The notes: generated from the letters alone by a model not told the origin. 64,000 nt of DNA from Frateuria edaphi (GCF_021117405.1 NZ_CP088251.1:2604001-2668000), one strand, 5' to 3'; shown: positions 25,876 to 35,184, counted from the stretch's first letter. Made by a program: numbers and translations.

Positions 25876-26709
25876 TCAGACCTTGGCGCCGCGCTGTCCG
25901 GTGTGCACCGGAATGGTGGTCTTGGGCGCATCGCTGGGCAGCTGCGGGCTCTCGGGCGTATGGATGGCCGATTCGCCGTGTGGCCTCGGCTGTCCGTCCG
26001 CCGGACGGCTCGACGCCTGCCGGGTGCGTTCCTGCTTCGCATCGAGCAGCGCCTGGATGTGCGCCACCGCCTCTTCCGGGCTGATGTGCTGGATCGCGGG
26101 GGGTGCATTGCGCGGCGCCGCTGCCTTGCTGGCGGCGGGCTTGGCGCTGCCCGGCCGGCTGGGCTTCGACGCGGAGGAGGCCTTCTTCGCCACCGGCTTG
26201 CCCGCGGCCTTCGCCGCCATGCCGCCGGTGCGGGTGGCCGCTTTGGTCGGCGAGGGCTTTGTGGCCTTCTTGCTGGCCGACGCTGGCGTGCTCTTCCTGG
26301 TGGCCGTTTTTTTCAACGCGGCTTTCTTCGCCGCCGGCTTCCGGATGGCCTTCTTCGATGCTGCCTTTTTGACGATGGCCTTCTTCGGTGCCGCCTTCCT
26401 GGCGAGGGTCTTTTTCGGTGCCGCTTTCTTCGCGACCGTCTTCTTCGGAGCCGCCTTCCTGACGGATGCCTTCTTCGGAGCCGCCTTCTTCGCCGTCACC
26501 TTTTTGGCCGGCGATTTCTTCGATGCGGTTGCCGACCGGGAGGCCGAATCCTTGCCCGCGGCCTTCTTTGCGGCCGGACGGGCGGCGGTGCGGTTGATCG
26601 GTGTCTTGATGCCGGCCTTCGCGGCGGCGGTCTTCTTGGTCGCCTTGCTGCCGGCGGCTGCCTTCTTGGCCGCGGATTTCTTCGCGGCCGACGTGCGGGT
26701 CGTTGCCAT
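25876..26709 (-). CDS. Histone H1-like, lysine/alanine-repeat DNA-binding protein
   Basis: 277 residues. The first 200 are built of KKA/AKKA units, with five exact-register decapeptides (consensus xxxKKAAPKK) at 71-120. The tail is different: a short predicted helix ISPEEAVAHIQALLDAKQER (about 209-228) and a Pro/Ser/His-rich end. This resembles Pseudomonas AlgP and chlamydial Hc2 and eukaryotic H1 tails; it should bind DNA non-specifically and act in nucleoid compaction. Promoter and start are clear (AGGAG eight bases before the ATG). The lysine/alanine codons create a long antisense open frame that is not a gene. Confidence 0.88.
   Translation of the reverse strand: MATTRTSAAKKSAAKKAAAGSKATKKTAAAKAGIKTPINRTAARPAAKKAAGKDSASRSATASKKSPAKKVTAKKAAPKKASVRKAAPKKTVAKKAAPKKTLARKAAPKKAIVKKAASKKAIRKPAAKKAALKKTATRKSTPASASKKATKPSPTKAATRTGGMAAKAAGKPVAKKASSASKPSRPGSAKPAASKAAAPRNAPPAIQHISPEEAVAHIQALLDAKQERTRQASSRPADGQPRPHGESAIHTPESPQLPSDAPKTTIPVHTGQRGAKV
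26350..26499 (-). repeat. 30-bp tandem repeats inside the histone-like gene
   Basis: Five consecutive 30-bp units encode decapeptides with the pattern KKAAPKK. Units differ at the first three codons. Such a repeat could change length by slippage or recombination and is a natural place for strain differences. Confidence 0.75.
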
Positions 26710-26850
26710 GCGTCATCACTCCTGCGGTGGTCAGTGCAGCCTTGCCCGCGTTGACATGCTCCAAGCACGCGGCGGAAAGACCTGCACGTCCAGTATTGCG
26801 CGGGCATCTTCCGCTGTCATGCGCGATTGCGGCATGAAGCGCCTGGCAAT

Positions 26851-27654
26851 TCAGGATGCATGCGGGACGCGCAGCGCGAGTGGCTGCCGCTCGTGGCAGA
26901 CGAACGCCCCGGAGTTGGCGTCGTAGTCCCAGCGCTCCGCCGTGCAGGTATCGGAGTTTCCATCGCGGCGGAGCAGGTTGACCGAGTTGGGGATGTCGCC
27001 CCGTACCCTGTGCGAAACCGCGGTGCCGGCCTGCACGACCCATAGGGGGCGGCCGCCCGGTTCGGGCAGCGATCGTACGTAGGGCAAGTGGATATGGCCA
27101 CCCAGCACCAGTTGCGCGCCGGCGGCTGCCCAGGCGCCGGCCGCCTGCGCGTGTCCTCTCAGCAGGTTGCGCCGGTCGGACTCGTCGATCACCGCCATCG
27201 GCTGGTGCACTACCACCACTCTCGTCTGCCCCGGAGCGGCCTGGCGCAGGCGCGCCGCCACCCGCTCGATCTGCGCCGGCGACACCTCGCCCTGCTTGTG
27301 CCGCCACCAACGCGTGGTGTTGACCCCCAGCACCAGCCATTCCGCCGACGACCATGCCGGCTCCAGCTCGTTGCCGAACGCCGCTGCATAGCGCGCGTAC
27401 GGTGCCCGCAGGCGGGTGCCCAGGGCATACAGCGGGATGTCATGGTTGCCGGGGATCGCCAGGAACGGCGCGGGCAGGCTTGCGACGAAGTCGCGCGCGG
27501 CGGCGAACTGCGCCGGTCGTGCGCGCTGGGTCAGGTCGCCCGAGAGCACTACCAGTGCCGGTCGGCTGTCCCGGATCAATCCCCTCAGCGCATCCAGCAC
27601 CGCCGCGCGCTCGGTGCCGAAATGCGAATCGGACATGTGCAACAACACGCTCAC
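26851..27654 (-). CDS. Calcineurin-like metallophosphoesterase
   Basis: 267 residues with the five metal motifs: SDSHFG (7-12 region), GDLTQ, GNHD, VVVHQP and GGHIHLP. It belongs to the class III cyclic-nucleotide phosphodiesterase-like (CpdA-like) phosphoesterases; the substrate is not shown. The start is a GTG at 27654 that overlaps the stop codon of the lipid-kinase gene (GTGA), so the two are translationally coupled. A frame extending much further upstream is only a shadow of the kinase gene. Confidence 0.87.
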   Translation of the reverse strand: MSVLLHMSDSHFGTERAAVLDALRGLIRDSRPALVVLSGDLTQRARPAQFAAARDFVASLPAPFLAIPGNHDIPLYALGTRLRAPYARYAAAFGNELEPAWSSAEWLVLGVNTTRWWRHKQGEVSPAQIERVAARLRQAAPGQTRVVVVHQPMAVIDESDRRNLLRGHAQAAGAWAAAGAQLVLGGHIHLPYVRSLPEPGGRPLWVVQAGTAVSHRVRGDIPNSVNLLRRDGNSDTCTAERWDYDANSGAFVCHERQPLALRVPHAS

Positions 27655-28595
27655 CGGTCGCTCCGGTTCCGCGGCACCAGCAGCCGGAGCGCCTGCGGCG
27701 CAACCCGGAAACGCAGCGGCAACGGCAGACGGACGATCTCCCCGTCGATCGCGAGCTTGAGCTCCCGCCGCCTCGGCAAGGCCACTTCGAGTTCGGTGAA
27801 GGCGAAGTTGTCGACCTTCTCGACGTCGCCCAGATGGCCGGACAGGCCGCGGATCGCCGTGAGGATCATGTGCCAGCGTGCAAGGGGCGGCAGCACGATG
27901 CCGACCAGCGCGCCGCGGGTCACGGCGTCGGCCTCGGGGATGCCGATGCTCTCCAGCTGCAGGCGGTTGTTGCCCACGACCAGGGTGGTGCTGCGCCGCA
28001 CCTGCCACTGGCCGTCCTCGCAGAGCGACAGGCGCAGGTCCGGGTAGCTGCCCAGCAGCGCGCGCAGGCCCGACAGCAGCGCGACCAGGCGGTGGCGTCC
28101 GAAGCGGCGCTTGTCCTGTTCGCGCCGTTCCAGCAGCTCGGGGTAGAGCCCCAGGCTCGCGTTGACCAGGAACACGCGATCGTTGACCAGGCCCACCTGC
28201 ACCGGCCTTTCCTGCGCGTCGAGCAGGCCGCGTATCCCCTCGCCGGCATCGCCCTCGGGCAGGCCGTGGCAGCGGCCGAAAAAGTTGAACGTGCCCTGCG
28301 GCAGCACGCCCAGCGGCAGGCCGCTGGGCAGCACCGCCTGCACCACCGCGTTGATGGTGCCGTCGCCGCCGGCGACGACCACTGCGCCCCCCTGCGCCCG
28401 GGCCGCTTCCACCGCCTGCCCCGCCAGCTCGCCCAGGTGTCGGGGGTGCTTCGCGCAGAACAGCCGGTAGGGATGCCCCGTGGCATCGAGTGCGCCGCGG
28501 ATGGCCTCTTCCGTGGCACCGCCATCGCCGCTGCCGGAGCGGCGGTTGAGCACCACGAAGAAGGGTCGTCGCTGGCTGTTCCCTGGCGCGGGCAT
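27651..28595 (-). CDS. Diacylglycerol-kinase-family lipid kinase (YegS/DgkB-like)
   Basis: 314 residues. The signature VVVAGGDGTINAVVQ lies at about 70-84, followed by LPQGTFNFF and the beta-rich C-terminal lobe with GE(I)V-like end (DGEIVRLPLP). Such enzymes phosphorylate diacylglycerol or related lipids with ATP, although some act on other lipids. It follows the rhomboid gene by 7 bp, with AGGAGG overlapping that gene's stop region, and overlaps the phosphoesterase. Confidence 0.88.
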   Translation of the reverse strand: MPAPGNSQRRPFFVVLNRRSGSGDGGATEEAIRGALDATGHPYRLFCAKHPRHLGELAGQAVEAARAQGGAVVVAGGDGTINAVVQAVLPSGLPLGVLPQGTFNFFGRCHGLPEGDAGEGIRGLLDAQERPVQVGLVNDRVFLVNASLGLYPELLERREQDKRRFGRHRLVALLSGLRALLGSYPDLRLSLCEDGQWQVRRSTTLVVGNNRLQLESIGIPEADAVTRGALVGIVLPPLARWHMILTAIRGLSGHLGDVEKVDNFAFTELEVALPRRRELKLAIDGEIVRLPLPLRFRVAPQALRLLVPRNRSDR

Positions 28596-28602
28596 TGGCC
28601 TC

Positions 28603-29205
28603 CTACATGCGTGGATTCACGAGCTGCGCAAGGAAGTAAGTAAACAACCCTTGCTTGATCAGCAAGGTGAAGATCACGCCGTAGGCGGCGCCCCACAGAT
28701 GGGCGCTGTGGTTGATATTGTCGCGGCCGGCCCGGTCCATGTAGATCGAGTAGCCGACGTAGAGCACCGCGTAGAGGATGGCCGGCATCGGCAGCACGAA
28801 CACGATGATGCGGGCCCACGGCGCGAAGAGGATGAAGGCGAACAACGCCGCCGAGACTGCCCCCGAGGCGCCCAGGCTGTGATAGTTCGGGTTGCGCCGG
28901 TTCTTGATGTAGGTCGGCAGGATCGAGACCACCAGGCCGCCGATGTAGAACAGCAGGAAACCAAACCGGCCAAGCTCCTCGGCATACACGCTCTCGATGG
29001 CGCGCCCGAAGAAGAACAGCGTCAGCATGTTGAACAAGAGGTGGCCGAAGTCCGCGTGGACCAGCCCGTAGGTCACCAGCCGGTGGTATTCGCGATGGCG
29101 CTGGACCGCAGGCGGCCACAGGATCAGGTCGTCCATCAGCTTGGGCTTGTTGAAAGCCAGGAACGAGACGACGCAGGTGACGGCGATGATGGCCAGGGTG
29201 ATCAT
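28603..29205 (-). CDS. Rhomboid family intramembrane serine protease
   Basis: 200 residues with six membrane helices. The catalytic Ser114 is in GASGAVSA and His169 in NHSAHLWGA; HADFGHLLFNM (50-60) is the oxyanion segment. It is a small, minimal rhomboid with no cytosolic domain, cleaving transmembrane segments of unknown substrates. First gene of a three-gene operon with the lipid kinase and phosphoesterase. Between it and phzF there is about 140 bp, divergent. Confidence 0.9.
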   Translation of the reverse strand: MITLAIIAVTCVVSFLAFNKPKLMDDLILWPPAVQRHREYHRLVTYGLVHADFGHLLFNMLTLFFFGRAIESVYAEELGRFGFLLFYIGGLVVSILPTYIKNRRNPNYHSLGASGAVSAALFAFILFAPWARIIVFVLPMPAILYAVLYVGYSIYMDRAGRDNINHSAHLWGAAYGVIFTLLIKQGLFTYFLAQLVNPRM

Positions 29206-29343
29206 GATCGCTGGGGCTTCCTGATGAACGGCGGACCGTCCATCTTGGCGTCACCCATGCCCCTTGTCGACTCGCGCGGCCACCGGTGCGACACCAGGGC
29301 GTATCATGCGCGCCCTTATCCGCCCCGCTCCCCACGGAAACGC

Positions 29344-30225
29344 ATGGCACCGATCCGCTACCTGCATCTGGACGTCTTTGCCGCCACCTGTGGCGGGGGC
29401 AACCACCTTGGCGTGGTCACCGACGCGCGTGGATGGAGCGACGATGAGATGCAACGTTTCGCACGCTGGACCGCGCTGGTGGAGACCACGTTCCTGCTGC
29501 CGCCCTCGACGCCGCGGTCGAGCTACCGCGTGCGCATCTTCACCCCGCAGCACGAGATCCCGTTCGCCGGCCACCCGAGCATCGGCAGCGCGCACGCGGT
29601 GCTGGCCTGCGGACTCGCGCAACCGGTCGATGGCGTGCTCTGGCAGGAATGTGGCGCCGGCGTGCTTCCGATCCGCGTCGAGGGCGAGGGCGAGGCGCGC
29701 GACCTGCTGCTGAAGTCGCCCGGCGAGCAAGTGCTCGCCACCGGGCGCGACGCCCACCCTTTGCTTGCGGCCACGCTCGCCGGCATCGAACTGGGCACCC
29801 TGCCACCGGCGCTGGTCGATGGCGGCCGCCGCTGGTGGCTGGCCGAAGTCGCGGACGAAGCGGGCCTGCGCGGCTGGCTGCCCGACCATAGCGCCATCGG
29901 CGCGCTCGCACGCGCCACCGGCAGCATGGGCCTGTGCGTGTTCGCGCGCAGTTCGTCGGAGGATTACCCGCTGGTGGTGCGCGCGTTTCCCGCCGGCGTC
30001 GGCATCGTCGAGGATCCGGCCTCCGGGGCGGCCAACGGCCTGATCGCCGCCTACATCGCGCAGGCCGAGCCGCAGGGTGCGCTCTCGCGCGGCTACGCGA
30101 TCAGCCAGGGCCGCGAGATGGGCCATGACGCGCGACTGCTGGCGCGTATCGAACCGGACGCGATCTGGGTCGGCGGCCGCGCACGCACGGTGGTCGATGG
30201 CGTGCTGCACTGGAACCGCGGGTGA
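29344..30225 (+). CDS. PhzF-family isomerase
   Basis: 293 residues. The catalytic glutamate is Glu47 in [20 protein letters not shown] (about 76-85) and DPASGAANG are the other family signatures. PhzF proteins catalyse isomerisation of small acids; most bacterial members, as here, have no known substrate and no phenazine genes around. Overlaps the following gene by four bases (GTGA). Confidence 0.87.
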   Translation: MAPIRYLHLDVFAATCGGGNHLGVVTDARGWSDDEMQRFARWTALVETTFLLPPSTPRSSYRVRIFTPQHEIPFAGHPSIGSAHAVLACGLAQPVDGVLWQECGAGVLPIRVEGEGEARDLLLKSPGEQVLATGRDAHPLLAATLAGIELGTLPPALVDGGRRWWLAEVADEAGLRGWLPDHSAIGALARATGSMGLCVFARSSSEDYPLVVRAFPAGVGIVEDPASGAANGLIAAYIAQAEPQGALSRGYAISQGREMGHDARLLARIEPDAIWVGGRARTVVDGVLHWNRG

Positions 30226-30686
30226 GCGAGGCGCAGATCTGGGTCGATGCCGACGCCTGCCCGGGGCCGATCAAGGAGATCCTGTTCCGCGCGGCCGAGC
30301 GTGCACAGGTGGTGGTCACGCTGGTCGCCAACCAGATGCTGCGCACGCCGCCCACGCGATGGGTGCGCGCGATCCAGGTCGCCGGCGGCTTCGACGTGGC
30401 GGACAACGAGATCGTCCAGCGCCTCTCGTCAGGTGACCTGGTGGTGACGCAGGACATCCCGCTGGCCGCGCAGGCAATCGACAAGGGCGCGCTGGCACTG
30501 CACCCGCGCGGCGAGCTCTATACCCGCGAGACCATCGCCCAGCGCCTGTCGATGCGCAATTTCATGGACGAGTTGCGCGGCGCAGGCGTGGATACCGGCG
30601 GGCCGGCGACATTTCATGCGCGCGACCGGCAGGCGTTCGCCAACCAACTGGACCGCTGGCTGCAACAGCGCCCGAAGCATCCGTAG
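30222..30686 (+). CDS. UPF0178 protein, YaiI/YqxD family
   Basis: 154 residues with the family N-terminus [16 protein letters not shown] and the [12 protein letters not shown] and RNFMDELR blocks. This is a PIN-like, predicted nuclease family of unknown target. The start is GTG at 30222, overlapping the phzF stop, so the two genes are translationally coupled. About 60 bp with a weak inverted repeat separate it from the convergent dehydrogenase gene. Confidence 0.9.
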   Translation: MSEAQIWVDADACPGPIKEILFRAAERAQVVVTLVANQMLRTPPTRWVRAIQVAGGFDVADNEIVQRLSSGDLVVTQDIPLAAQAIDKGALALHPRGELYTRETIAQRLSMRNFMDELRGAGVDTGGPATFHARDRQAFANQLDRWLQQRPKHP

Positions 30687-30749
30687 GTGGCGTAGCGGTC
30701 GCAGGGGGCGGCCCGGATCGCCACCCGTACCGGTAGGCTCGCCTTGCGG

Positions 30750-31625
30750 TCACTCCAGTTGCGCGCGGCGCGCGGCCACCTGCGCCAGCGCCGCCCAGTC
30801 CAGTCCTTCACCGCCGCCCGCGAGCGCTTCGATCAGCGCATCGCGCACCACGCCGGCGAACGGCAACGGCACGCGTGCCGCCTCGCCCGCGGCGAGCGCG
30901 AGGTTCACGTCCTTCAGCCCCAGCGGCAGCGCGAAGCCCGGCGGCGTGTAGCGCTCCTCGGCGATCAGCCGGCCGTAGCCCTGGTAGGCCGGCGCGGCGA
31001 ACAGCGTGCTGGTCATGATCTCCAGGAAGTCGGCGGCACTGACGCCATGCGCCCGCGTGAGCGCGCTGGCTTCGGCCATGCTTTCGATCGCCGAGGCCAG
31101 CATGAAGTTGCCGGCGAGCTTGACCACGTTCGCGCGCTCGGGCGCCTCGCCTACCGGCCACAGCCGACTGCCCAGCGCTTCCAGCAACGGGCGCACGGTC
31201 TCGACCACGTGCGCATGCCCGGCCACCACGATGTTGAGCTTGGCCGCCGCAGCCATGTCCGGTCGGCCGAACACCGGCGCGGCGACGTAGCCCAGCCCGC
31301 GCCGCGCGTGCTCCACCGCCAGCTCGCGCGCCAGCGCCACGGAGATGGTGGCGTGGTTGACGTGCACGGTGCCCCGGTCCATTTCGTCCAGTACGCCACC
31401 GTCCAGGAACACCTCCCGCACCGCCTGGTCGTTGGCCAGCATGCTGTGCACGACCTGGCCCTGCACCGCCCGCCCGGGCGTGCGGACGACCCTGGCGCCG
31501 AGCGAGGCCAATGGCTCGGTGGGGCCTTCGGAGCGGTTCCACACCGTCAGCGTGTGGCCCGCCGCGAGGAGGTTGCTGGCCATGGCGCTGCCCATGGCGC
31601 CCAGGCCGAGGAAGCCGATGTTCAA
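30750..31625 (-). CDS. NAD(P)-dependent oxidoreductase, 3-hydroxyisobutyrate dehydrogenase family
   Basis: 291 residues. Rossmann motif GFLGLGAMGSAMASNLL at the N-terminus, catalytic lysine in NVVKLAGNFML and the family's helix-rich C-terminal domain. It resembles the GLYR/tartronate semialdehyde reductase-type beta-hydroxyacid dehydrogenases; the substrate cannot be told. The start is TTG at 31625, supported by AGGAG eight bases upstream. It follows the flavoprotein gene by 88 bp on the same strand. Confidence 0.85.
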   Translation of the reverse strand: MNIGFLGLGAMGSAMASNLLAAGHTLTVWNRSEGPTEPLASLGARVVRTPGRAVQGQVVHSMLANDQAVREVFLDGGVLDEMDRGTVHVNHATISVALARELAVEHARRGLGYVAAPVFGRPDMAAAAKLNIVVAGHAHVVETVRPLLEALGSRLWPVGEAPERANVVKLAGNFMLASAIESMAEASALTRAHGVSAADFLEIMTSTLFAAPAYQGYGRLIAEERYTPPGFALPLGLKDVNLALAAGEAARVPLPFAGVVRDALIEALAGGGEGLDWAALAQVAARRAQLE

Positions 31626-31713
31626 GGAAGTTCTCCTGTTGGCGCGACCCGGTAATGGAACACCGGCGGTGTTGAAGGCGCGCAAAAGCCCGCCCCCGGT
31701 TTCGGCGCACGGC

Positions 31714-32889
31714 TCACGCCACTTCGCCGGCCGCATGCCCAGAAGCCCACGCCCACTGGAAGTTGTAGCCGCCCAGCCAGCCGGTCACGTCGACCACCTC
31801 GCCGATGAAATAAAGCCCCGGCACGAGCCTGGACTGCATGGTGCTGGAGGACAGCCCGTCGGTGTCCACGCCACCCAGCGTCACCTCCGCCGTGCGGTAG
31901 CCCTCGGTGCCGCTGGCGACCAGCGGCCAATCGTTCAGGCGGGCGCCGATCGCGGCCAGCTCCGCCTCGCGGTACTGGCGCATCGGGCGGTTGCCGAAGT
32001 CGAGTTCGCACAGCCGCTGCGCCAGCCGCTTGGGCAGCGCGTCGCCCAGCACGGTCTTCAGTTCCGCCGCCGGACGCGCCACGCGCTGGCCGGGCAGCCA
32101 GTCGGCGGCGTCGCGGTCGGGCAGCAGGTCCAGCCGCAGTTCCTCGCCCGGCTGCCAGTAGGAGGAGATCTGCAGGATCGACGGCCCGCTGATGCCCCGG
32201 TGGGTGAACAACAACCCGGCGCGGAACGCCTGCCGCCCGCAGCGCGCCTCGGCCGGCAATGCCACGCCGGCCAGGTCGGCGTAGCGCTCCTGGTGCTTGC
32301 CGCTCAACGTCAGCGGCACCAGGCCCGCGCGCGTGGGCCGCACGGCGTGGCCGAACTGGCGCGCCAGTTCGTAGCCGAACCCGGTCGCGCCCATGCTGGG
32401 GATCGACAGGCCGCCGCTGGCGACTACCAGCGCCTCGGCGTGCACCTCGCCGCGCGCGGTGGTCACGCTGAAACCGGTCTCTCCGTGGCGCACGCGCTCC
32501 ACCGCGCAACCGGTCTCCACCCGCACGCCGGCGGCCGCGCACTCGTCCAGCAGCATGCGCACGATCTGCTTGGAGGAGTCATCGCAGAACAGCTGGCCGA
32601 GCTCCTTCTCGTGGTAGGCGATGCGGTGCTTCTCGACCAGCGCGATGAAGTCGGCCGGCGTGTAGCGCGCCAACGCGGACTTGGCGAAATGCGGGTTGGC
32701 CGAGAGGTAGTTGGCCGGCGTCACGCCCAGGTTGGTGAAATTGCAGCGCCCGCCGCCGGACATCAGGATCTTCTTGCCCGGCTTGTTCGCGTGATCGAGC
32801 ACGAGCACACGCCGCCCGCGCTGGCCGGCGGTGATCGCGCACATGAGGCCGGCGGCACCCGCGCCGATGATGAGGACGTCGGTTTTCAT
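31714..32889 (-). CDS. BaiN/YhiN-type NAD(P)/FAD-dependent oxidoreductase (HI0933 family)
   Basis: 391 residues. FAD-binding VLIIGAGAAGLMCAI at the N-terminus, GGGRCNFTN (family signature) at about 45-53, and the C-terminal FAD block GLYFIGEVVDVTGWLGGYNFQWAWASG. The members are flavoproteins of unknown substrate; some act as BaiN in bile-acid conversion. Start ATG at 32889 opens the Rossmann strand. Confidence 0.9.
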   Translation of the reverse strand: MKTDVLIIGAGAAGLMCAITAGQRGRRVLVLDHANKPGKKILMSGGGRCNFTNLGVTPANYLSANPHFAKSALARYTPADFIALVEKHRIAYHEKELGQLFCDDSSKQIVRMLLDECAAAGVRVETGCAVERVRHGETGFSVTTARGEVHAEALVVASGGLSIPSMGATGFGYELARQFGHAVRPTRAGLVPLTLSGKHQERYADLAGVALPAEARCGRQAFRAGLLFTHRGISGPSILQISSYWQPGEELRLDLLPDRDAADWLPGQRVARPAAELKTVLGDALPKRLAQRLCELDFGNRPMRQYREAELAAIGARLNDWPLVASGTEGYRTAEVTLGGVDTDGLSSSTMQSRLVPGLYFIGEVVDVTGWLGGYNFQWAWASGHAAGEVA

Positions 32890-32978
32890 GGATCGGCAGG
32901 GAGCGCGCGCCGGGCGCCGGTCGCGCATTATGGCCGAGCGCTTACACTTTCCGCTTTCCAACCCTCAAGGTGCCCACC

Positions 32979-33461
32979 ATGCCCTCCTTCGACGTCGTCT
33001 CCGAAGTGGACAAGCACGAACTCACCAACGCGGTCGACCAGGCCAACCGCGAGCTGGCCAGCCGCTTCGATTTCAAGGGCACCGATGCGGTGTTCGAACT
33101 GGACGGCTACGTGATCACCCAGCGCGCGCCGAGCGACTTCCAGCTGCAGCAGATGCTGGACATCCTGCGCGGACGCCTGACCTCGCGGAAGATCGACATC
33201 CGCGCGCTGGACGTGGCCGAGCCGGAAGTGAACCTGGGCGGTGCGCGGCAGAAGGTCACCGTCAAGCAGGGCATCGAGCAGGCGATGGCCAAGAAGCTGG
33301 TGGCCGAGCTCAAGGCCGCCAAGCTCAAGGTCGAGGCGCAGATCAACGGCGACAAGCTGCGCGTGACGGGCAAGAAGCGCGACGACCTGCAGCTGGCGAT
33401 GGCGCTGCTGCGCAAGTCCGAGGTGGAGCTGCCGCTGCAGTTCGACAACTTCCGCGACTGA
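32979..33461 (+). CDS. yajQ: YajQ-family nucleotide-binding protein
   Basis: 160 residues with the two ferredoxin-like repeats of YajQ: MPSFDVVSEVDKHE at the start, then NRELASRFDFKGTD and KKRDDLQLAMALL. In Xanthomonas campestris, YajQ binds cyclic di-GMP and modulates virulence gene transcription; the window also has a diguanylate cyclase about 2 kb away. The ATG at 32979 is preferred over the in-frame GTG three codons earlier because AAGG lies nine bases upstream. Confidence 0.93.
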   Translation: MPSFDVVSEVDKHELTNAVDQANRELASRFDFKGTDAVFELDGYVITQRAPSDFQLQQMLDILRGRLTSRKIDIRALDVAEPEVNLGGARQKVTVKQGIEQAMAKKLVAELKAAKLKVEAQINGDKLRVTGKKRDDLQLAMALLRKSEVELPLQFDNFRD

Positions 33462-33473
33462 CGTGGCGCGAAG

Positions 33474-33548
33474 GGTGGGCTCAAACCCACTGCCCTGATC
33501 CCCGGCCAGGATGGGCGGGCTGAAGCCGCCCTTGCGGAGCCTCGCCTA
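33474..33548. repeat. Family-B palindrome (copy 3), contributes a stop codon
   Basis: On the minus strand this reads TGTAGGCGAGGCTCCGCAAG, then GGGCGGCTTCAGCCCGCCC; the TAG is the stop codon of the DUF1345 gene. A second inverted repeat lies at 33476-33497 (GTGGGCTCAAACCCAC). Confidence 0.65.
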
Positions 33549-34226
33549 CAAGCCTCGCCCCGCCAGGATGTTCACGCTGACCGCCACGATGAACACGTTG
33601 AAGAAGAACGCGATCACACCGTGCACCAGCACCATCCGGCGCAACTCGCGGCTGGTCACCTGGACGTCCGAAACCTGGAAGGTCATGCCGATCACCACTG
33701 CGAAATACGCGAAGTCCCAATAGCCGGGCTCGCCGCCGCCGGGGAAGTCCAGACCCCTGTGCTCCTCGCCGTAGTCGCCGTAATAGCCGTGCGCGTAGTG
33801 CAGCGCGAACAGCGTGTTGAGGAAGCCCCAGCTGAGCATGATGCTCGCGGCGGAAACCATGATCGCGACCAGTCCGCCGGTCTTGCCGGCCTCCAGTTCG
33901 GTGCCCAGCGCCACCAGCACCACCGTCGAGATCGCCACGCCGCTCCACAGGATGCCCCAGCGCCCGGCGTCCTGGTGGCGCGCCTTCTTGCGCATGCTGG
34001 TCGGCGTGGCCGTGTTGAACTCCCACAGCTGCAGGCCCATGAATGCCAGCGCGCCGGCATCGAAACCGAGCAGGAACGCCGGCGCCGGATGCATGCCCAG
34101 GCTCCATGCCGCCACGGCCACCATCAGCAGCAGCGCGCCACCGACGGCCAGCGAGCGACGCGCGCGCAAGGCATGGACGAGACCGCGGCGACGATGCTGC
34201 CTGCCGTGGGGATCGGAACCACTCAT
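33546..34226 (-). CDS. DUF1345 integral membrane protein
   Basis: 226 residues with about five helices and a basic N-terminus. The blocks HYYYGDYGEEHRGLDFPGG-like (HGYYGDYGEEHRGLDFPG), PGYWDFAYFAVVIGMTFQVSDV and LVHGVIAFFFNVFIVAVSVN are family signatures. The function is not known. Its stop codon lies in a palindromic repeat. Upstream on the same strand is a small acetyltransferase-like gene. Confidence 0.85.
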   Translation of the reverse strand: MSGSDPHGRQHRRRGLVHALRARRSLAVGGALLLMVAVAAWSLGMHPAPAFLLGFDAGALAFMGLQLWEFNTATPTSMRKKARHQDAGRWGILWSGVAISTVVLVALGTELEAGKTGGLVAIMVSAASIMLSWGFLNTLFALHYAHGYYGDYGEEHRGLDFPGGGEPGYWDFAYFAVVIGMTFQVSDVQVTSRELRRMVLVHGVIAFFFNVFIVAVSVNILAGRGL

Positions 34227-34299
34227 CGGTCTCTCGCCGTCGTTGCGTCAACCCAGTGTGGCCGATGCGGCGAGGCGGACACAACGATCGGGCGCGGAA

Positions 34300-34575
34300 T
34301 CAGGCGCGCAGGTCGGCGAACTCCGGATGCCGACGCAGCCACGAGGCGGCATAGGCGCAGGCGGGGATCACCGACCAGCCCTCGGCCCGCGCGGTTTCCA
34401 TCGCGGCCTGGGTCAGCGCCGAGGCAATGCCACGGCCCTCCACCGGCCCCGGCACGCCGGTGTGGGTGATCGTCATGACCTTGCCGGCGAGGCGGTAATC
34501 CAGCTCGCAATGCTGGCCGTCCACCACGGTTTCGAAGCGCTGCGCGGCAGGGTCGTGCCGGATGTCGAAGCTCAT
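34300..34575 (-). CDS. Small GNAT-like protein (NATD1/YidJ-type)
   Basis: 91 residues, a truncated GNAT fold of the Gly-rich 'GCN5-related N-acetyltransferase' family PF14542: acetyl-CoA loop GPVEGRGIASALTQAAMETA, and C-terminal VIPACAYAASWLRRHPEF. The protein probably acetylates an amino group, but no substrate is known for the bacterial members. Confidence 0.87.
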   Translation of the reverse strand: MSFDIRHDPAAQRFETVVDGQHCELDYRLAGKVMTITHTGVPGPVEGRGIASALTQAAMETARAEGWSVIPACAYAASWLRRHPEFADLRA

Positions 34576-34717
34576 GCCGATGCTCGGGAAGGGAAAGCCG
34601 CGAGCTTACGACTGACGGCGGCAAAACGCGCGTGAAGCAGGCGCGGGCGCGCGTTCGCGCGTCCTGAATGACAGCAGGCCCACACTGGTTCGTCCATCCG
34701 AACAACGGGAGAACCCC

Positions 34718-35143
34718 ATGAAGAAATCCGCCTCCGCCACATGGTCCGGCGGCCTGAAGGACGGCCAGGGCACCATCTCCACCCAGACCGGCGTGATGCG
34801 CGAGGCGCCGTTCGGTTTCAAGTCGCGTTTCGAGGACGGCCCCGGCACCAATCCGGAGGAACTGGTCGGCGCGGCGCTGGCCGGCTGCTTCTCGATGGCG
34901 CTGTCGCTGGGCCTGGGCAATGCCGGGCTGACGCCGGAGCGGATCGAGACACGGGCCGAGGTGACGCTGGACAAGCAGGGCGACGGTTTCGCCATCACCA
35001 CCATTGCCTTGAACTGCCGCGCCCGCGTGCCCGGCGCCGACGCCGACACCTTCCAGCGCATCGCGCAGGAGACCAAGCAGGGATGCCCGGTATCCAAGGT
35101 GCTGCGCGCCGACATTTTGCTCGACGCCGCACTGGAGGGCTGA
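34718..35143 (+). CDS. OsmC family peroxidase
   Basis: 141 residues. The two redox cysteines Cys57 (ALAGCFSMAL) and Cys123 (KQGCPVSK) are in place; the start MKKSASATWSGGLKDG is typical OsmC. It reduces organic hydroperoxides, often under general stress control. GGGAG stands just ahead of the ATG. Confidence 0.95.
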   Translation: MKKSASATWSGGLKDGQGTISTQTGVMREAPFGFKSRFEDGPGTNPEELVGAALAGCFSMALSLGLGNAGLTPERIETRAEVTLDKQGDGFAITTIALNCRARVPGADADTFQRIAQETKQGCPVSKVLRADILLDAALEG

Positions 35144-35184
35144 CTGCCGGGATGCGCAGGGTGGGCTCCGGCCGATCCTGCCGG

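Noticed and set aside
25817-26926. Long plus-strand open frame (369 codons) opposite the histone-like gene
   Set aside because: It is the antisense of lysine/alanine codons, giving Phe/Leu/Ala-rich low-complexity protein; the minus-strand gene has the ribosome-binding site and a known composition.
29344-30686. PhzF gene as evidence for phenazine synthesis
   Set aside because: No other phenazine genes; the PhzF fold is common among isomerases of unknown substrate.
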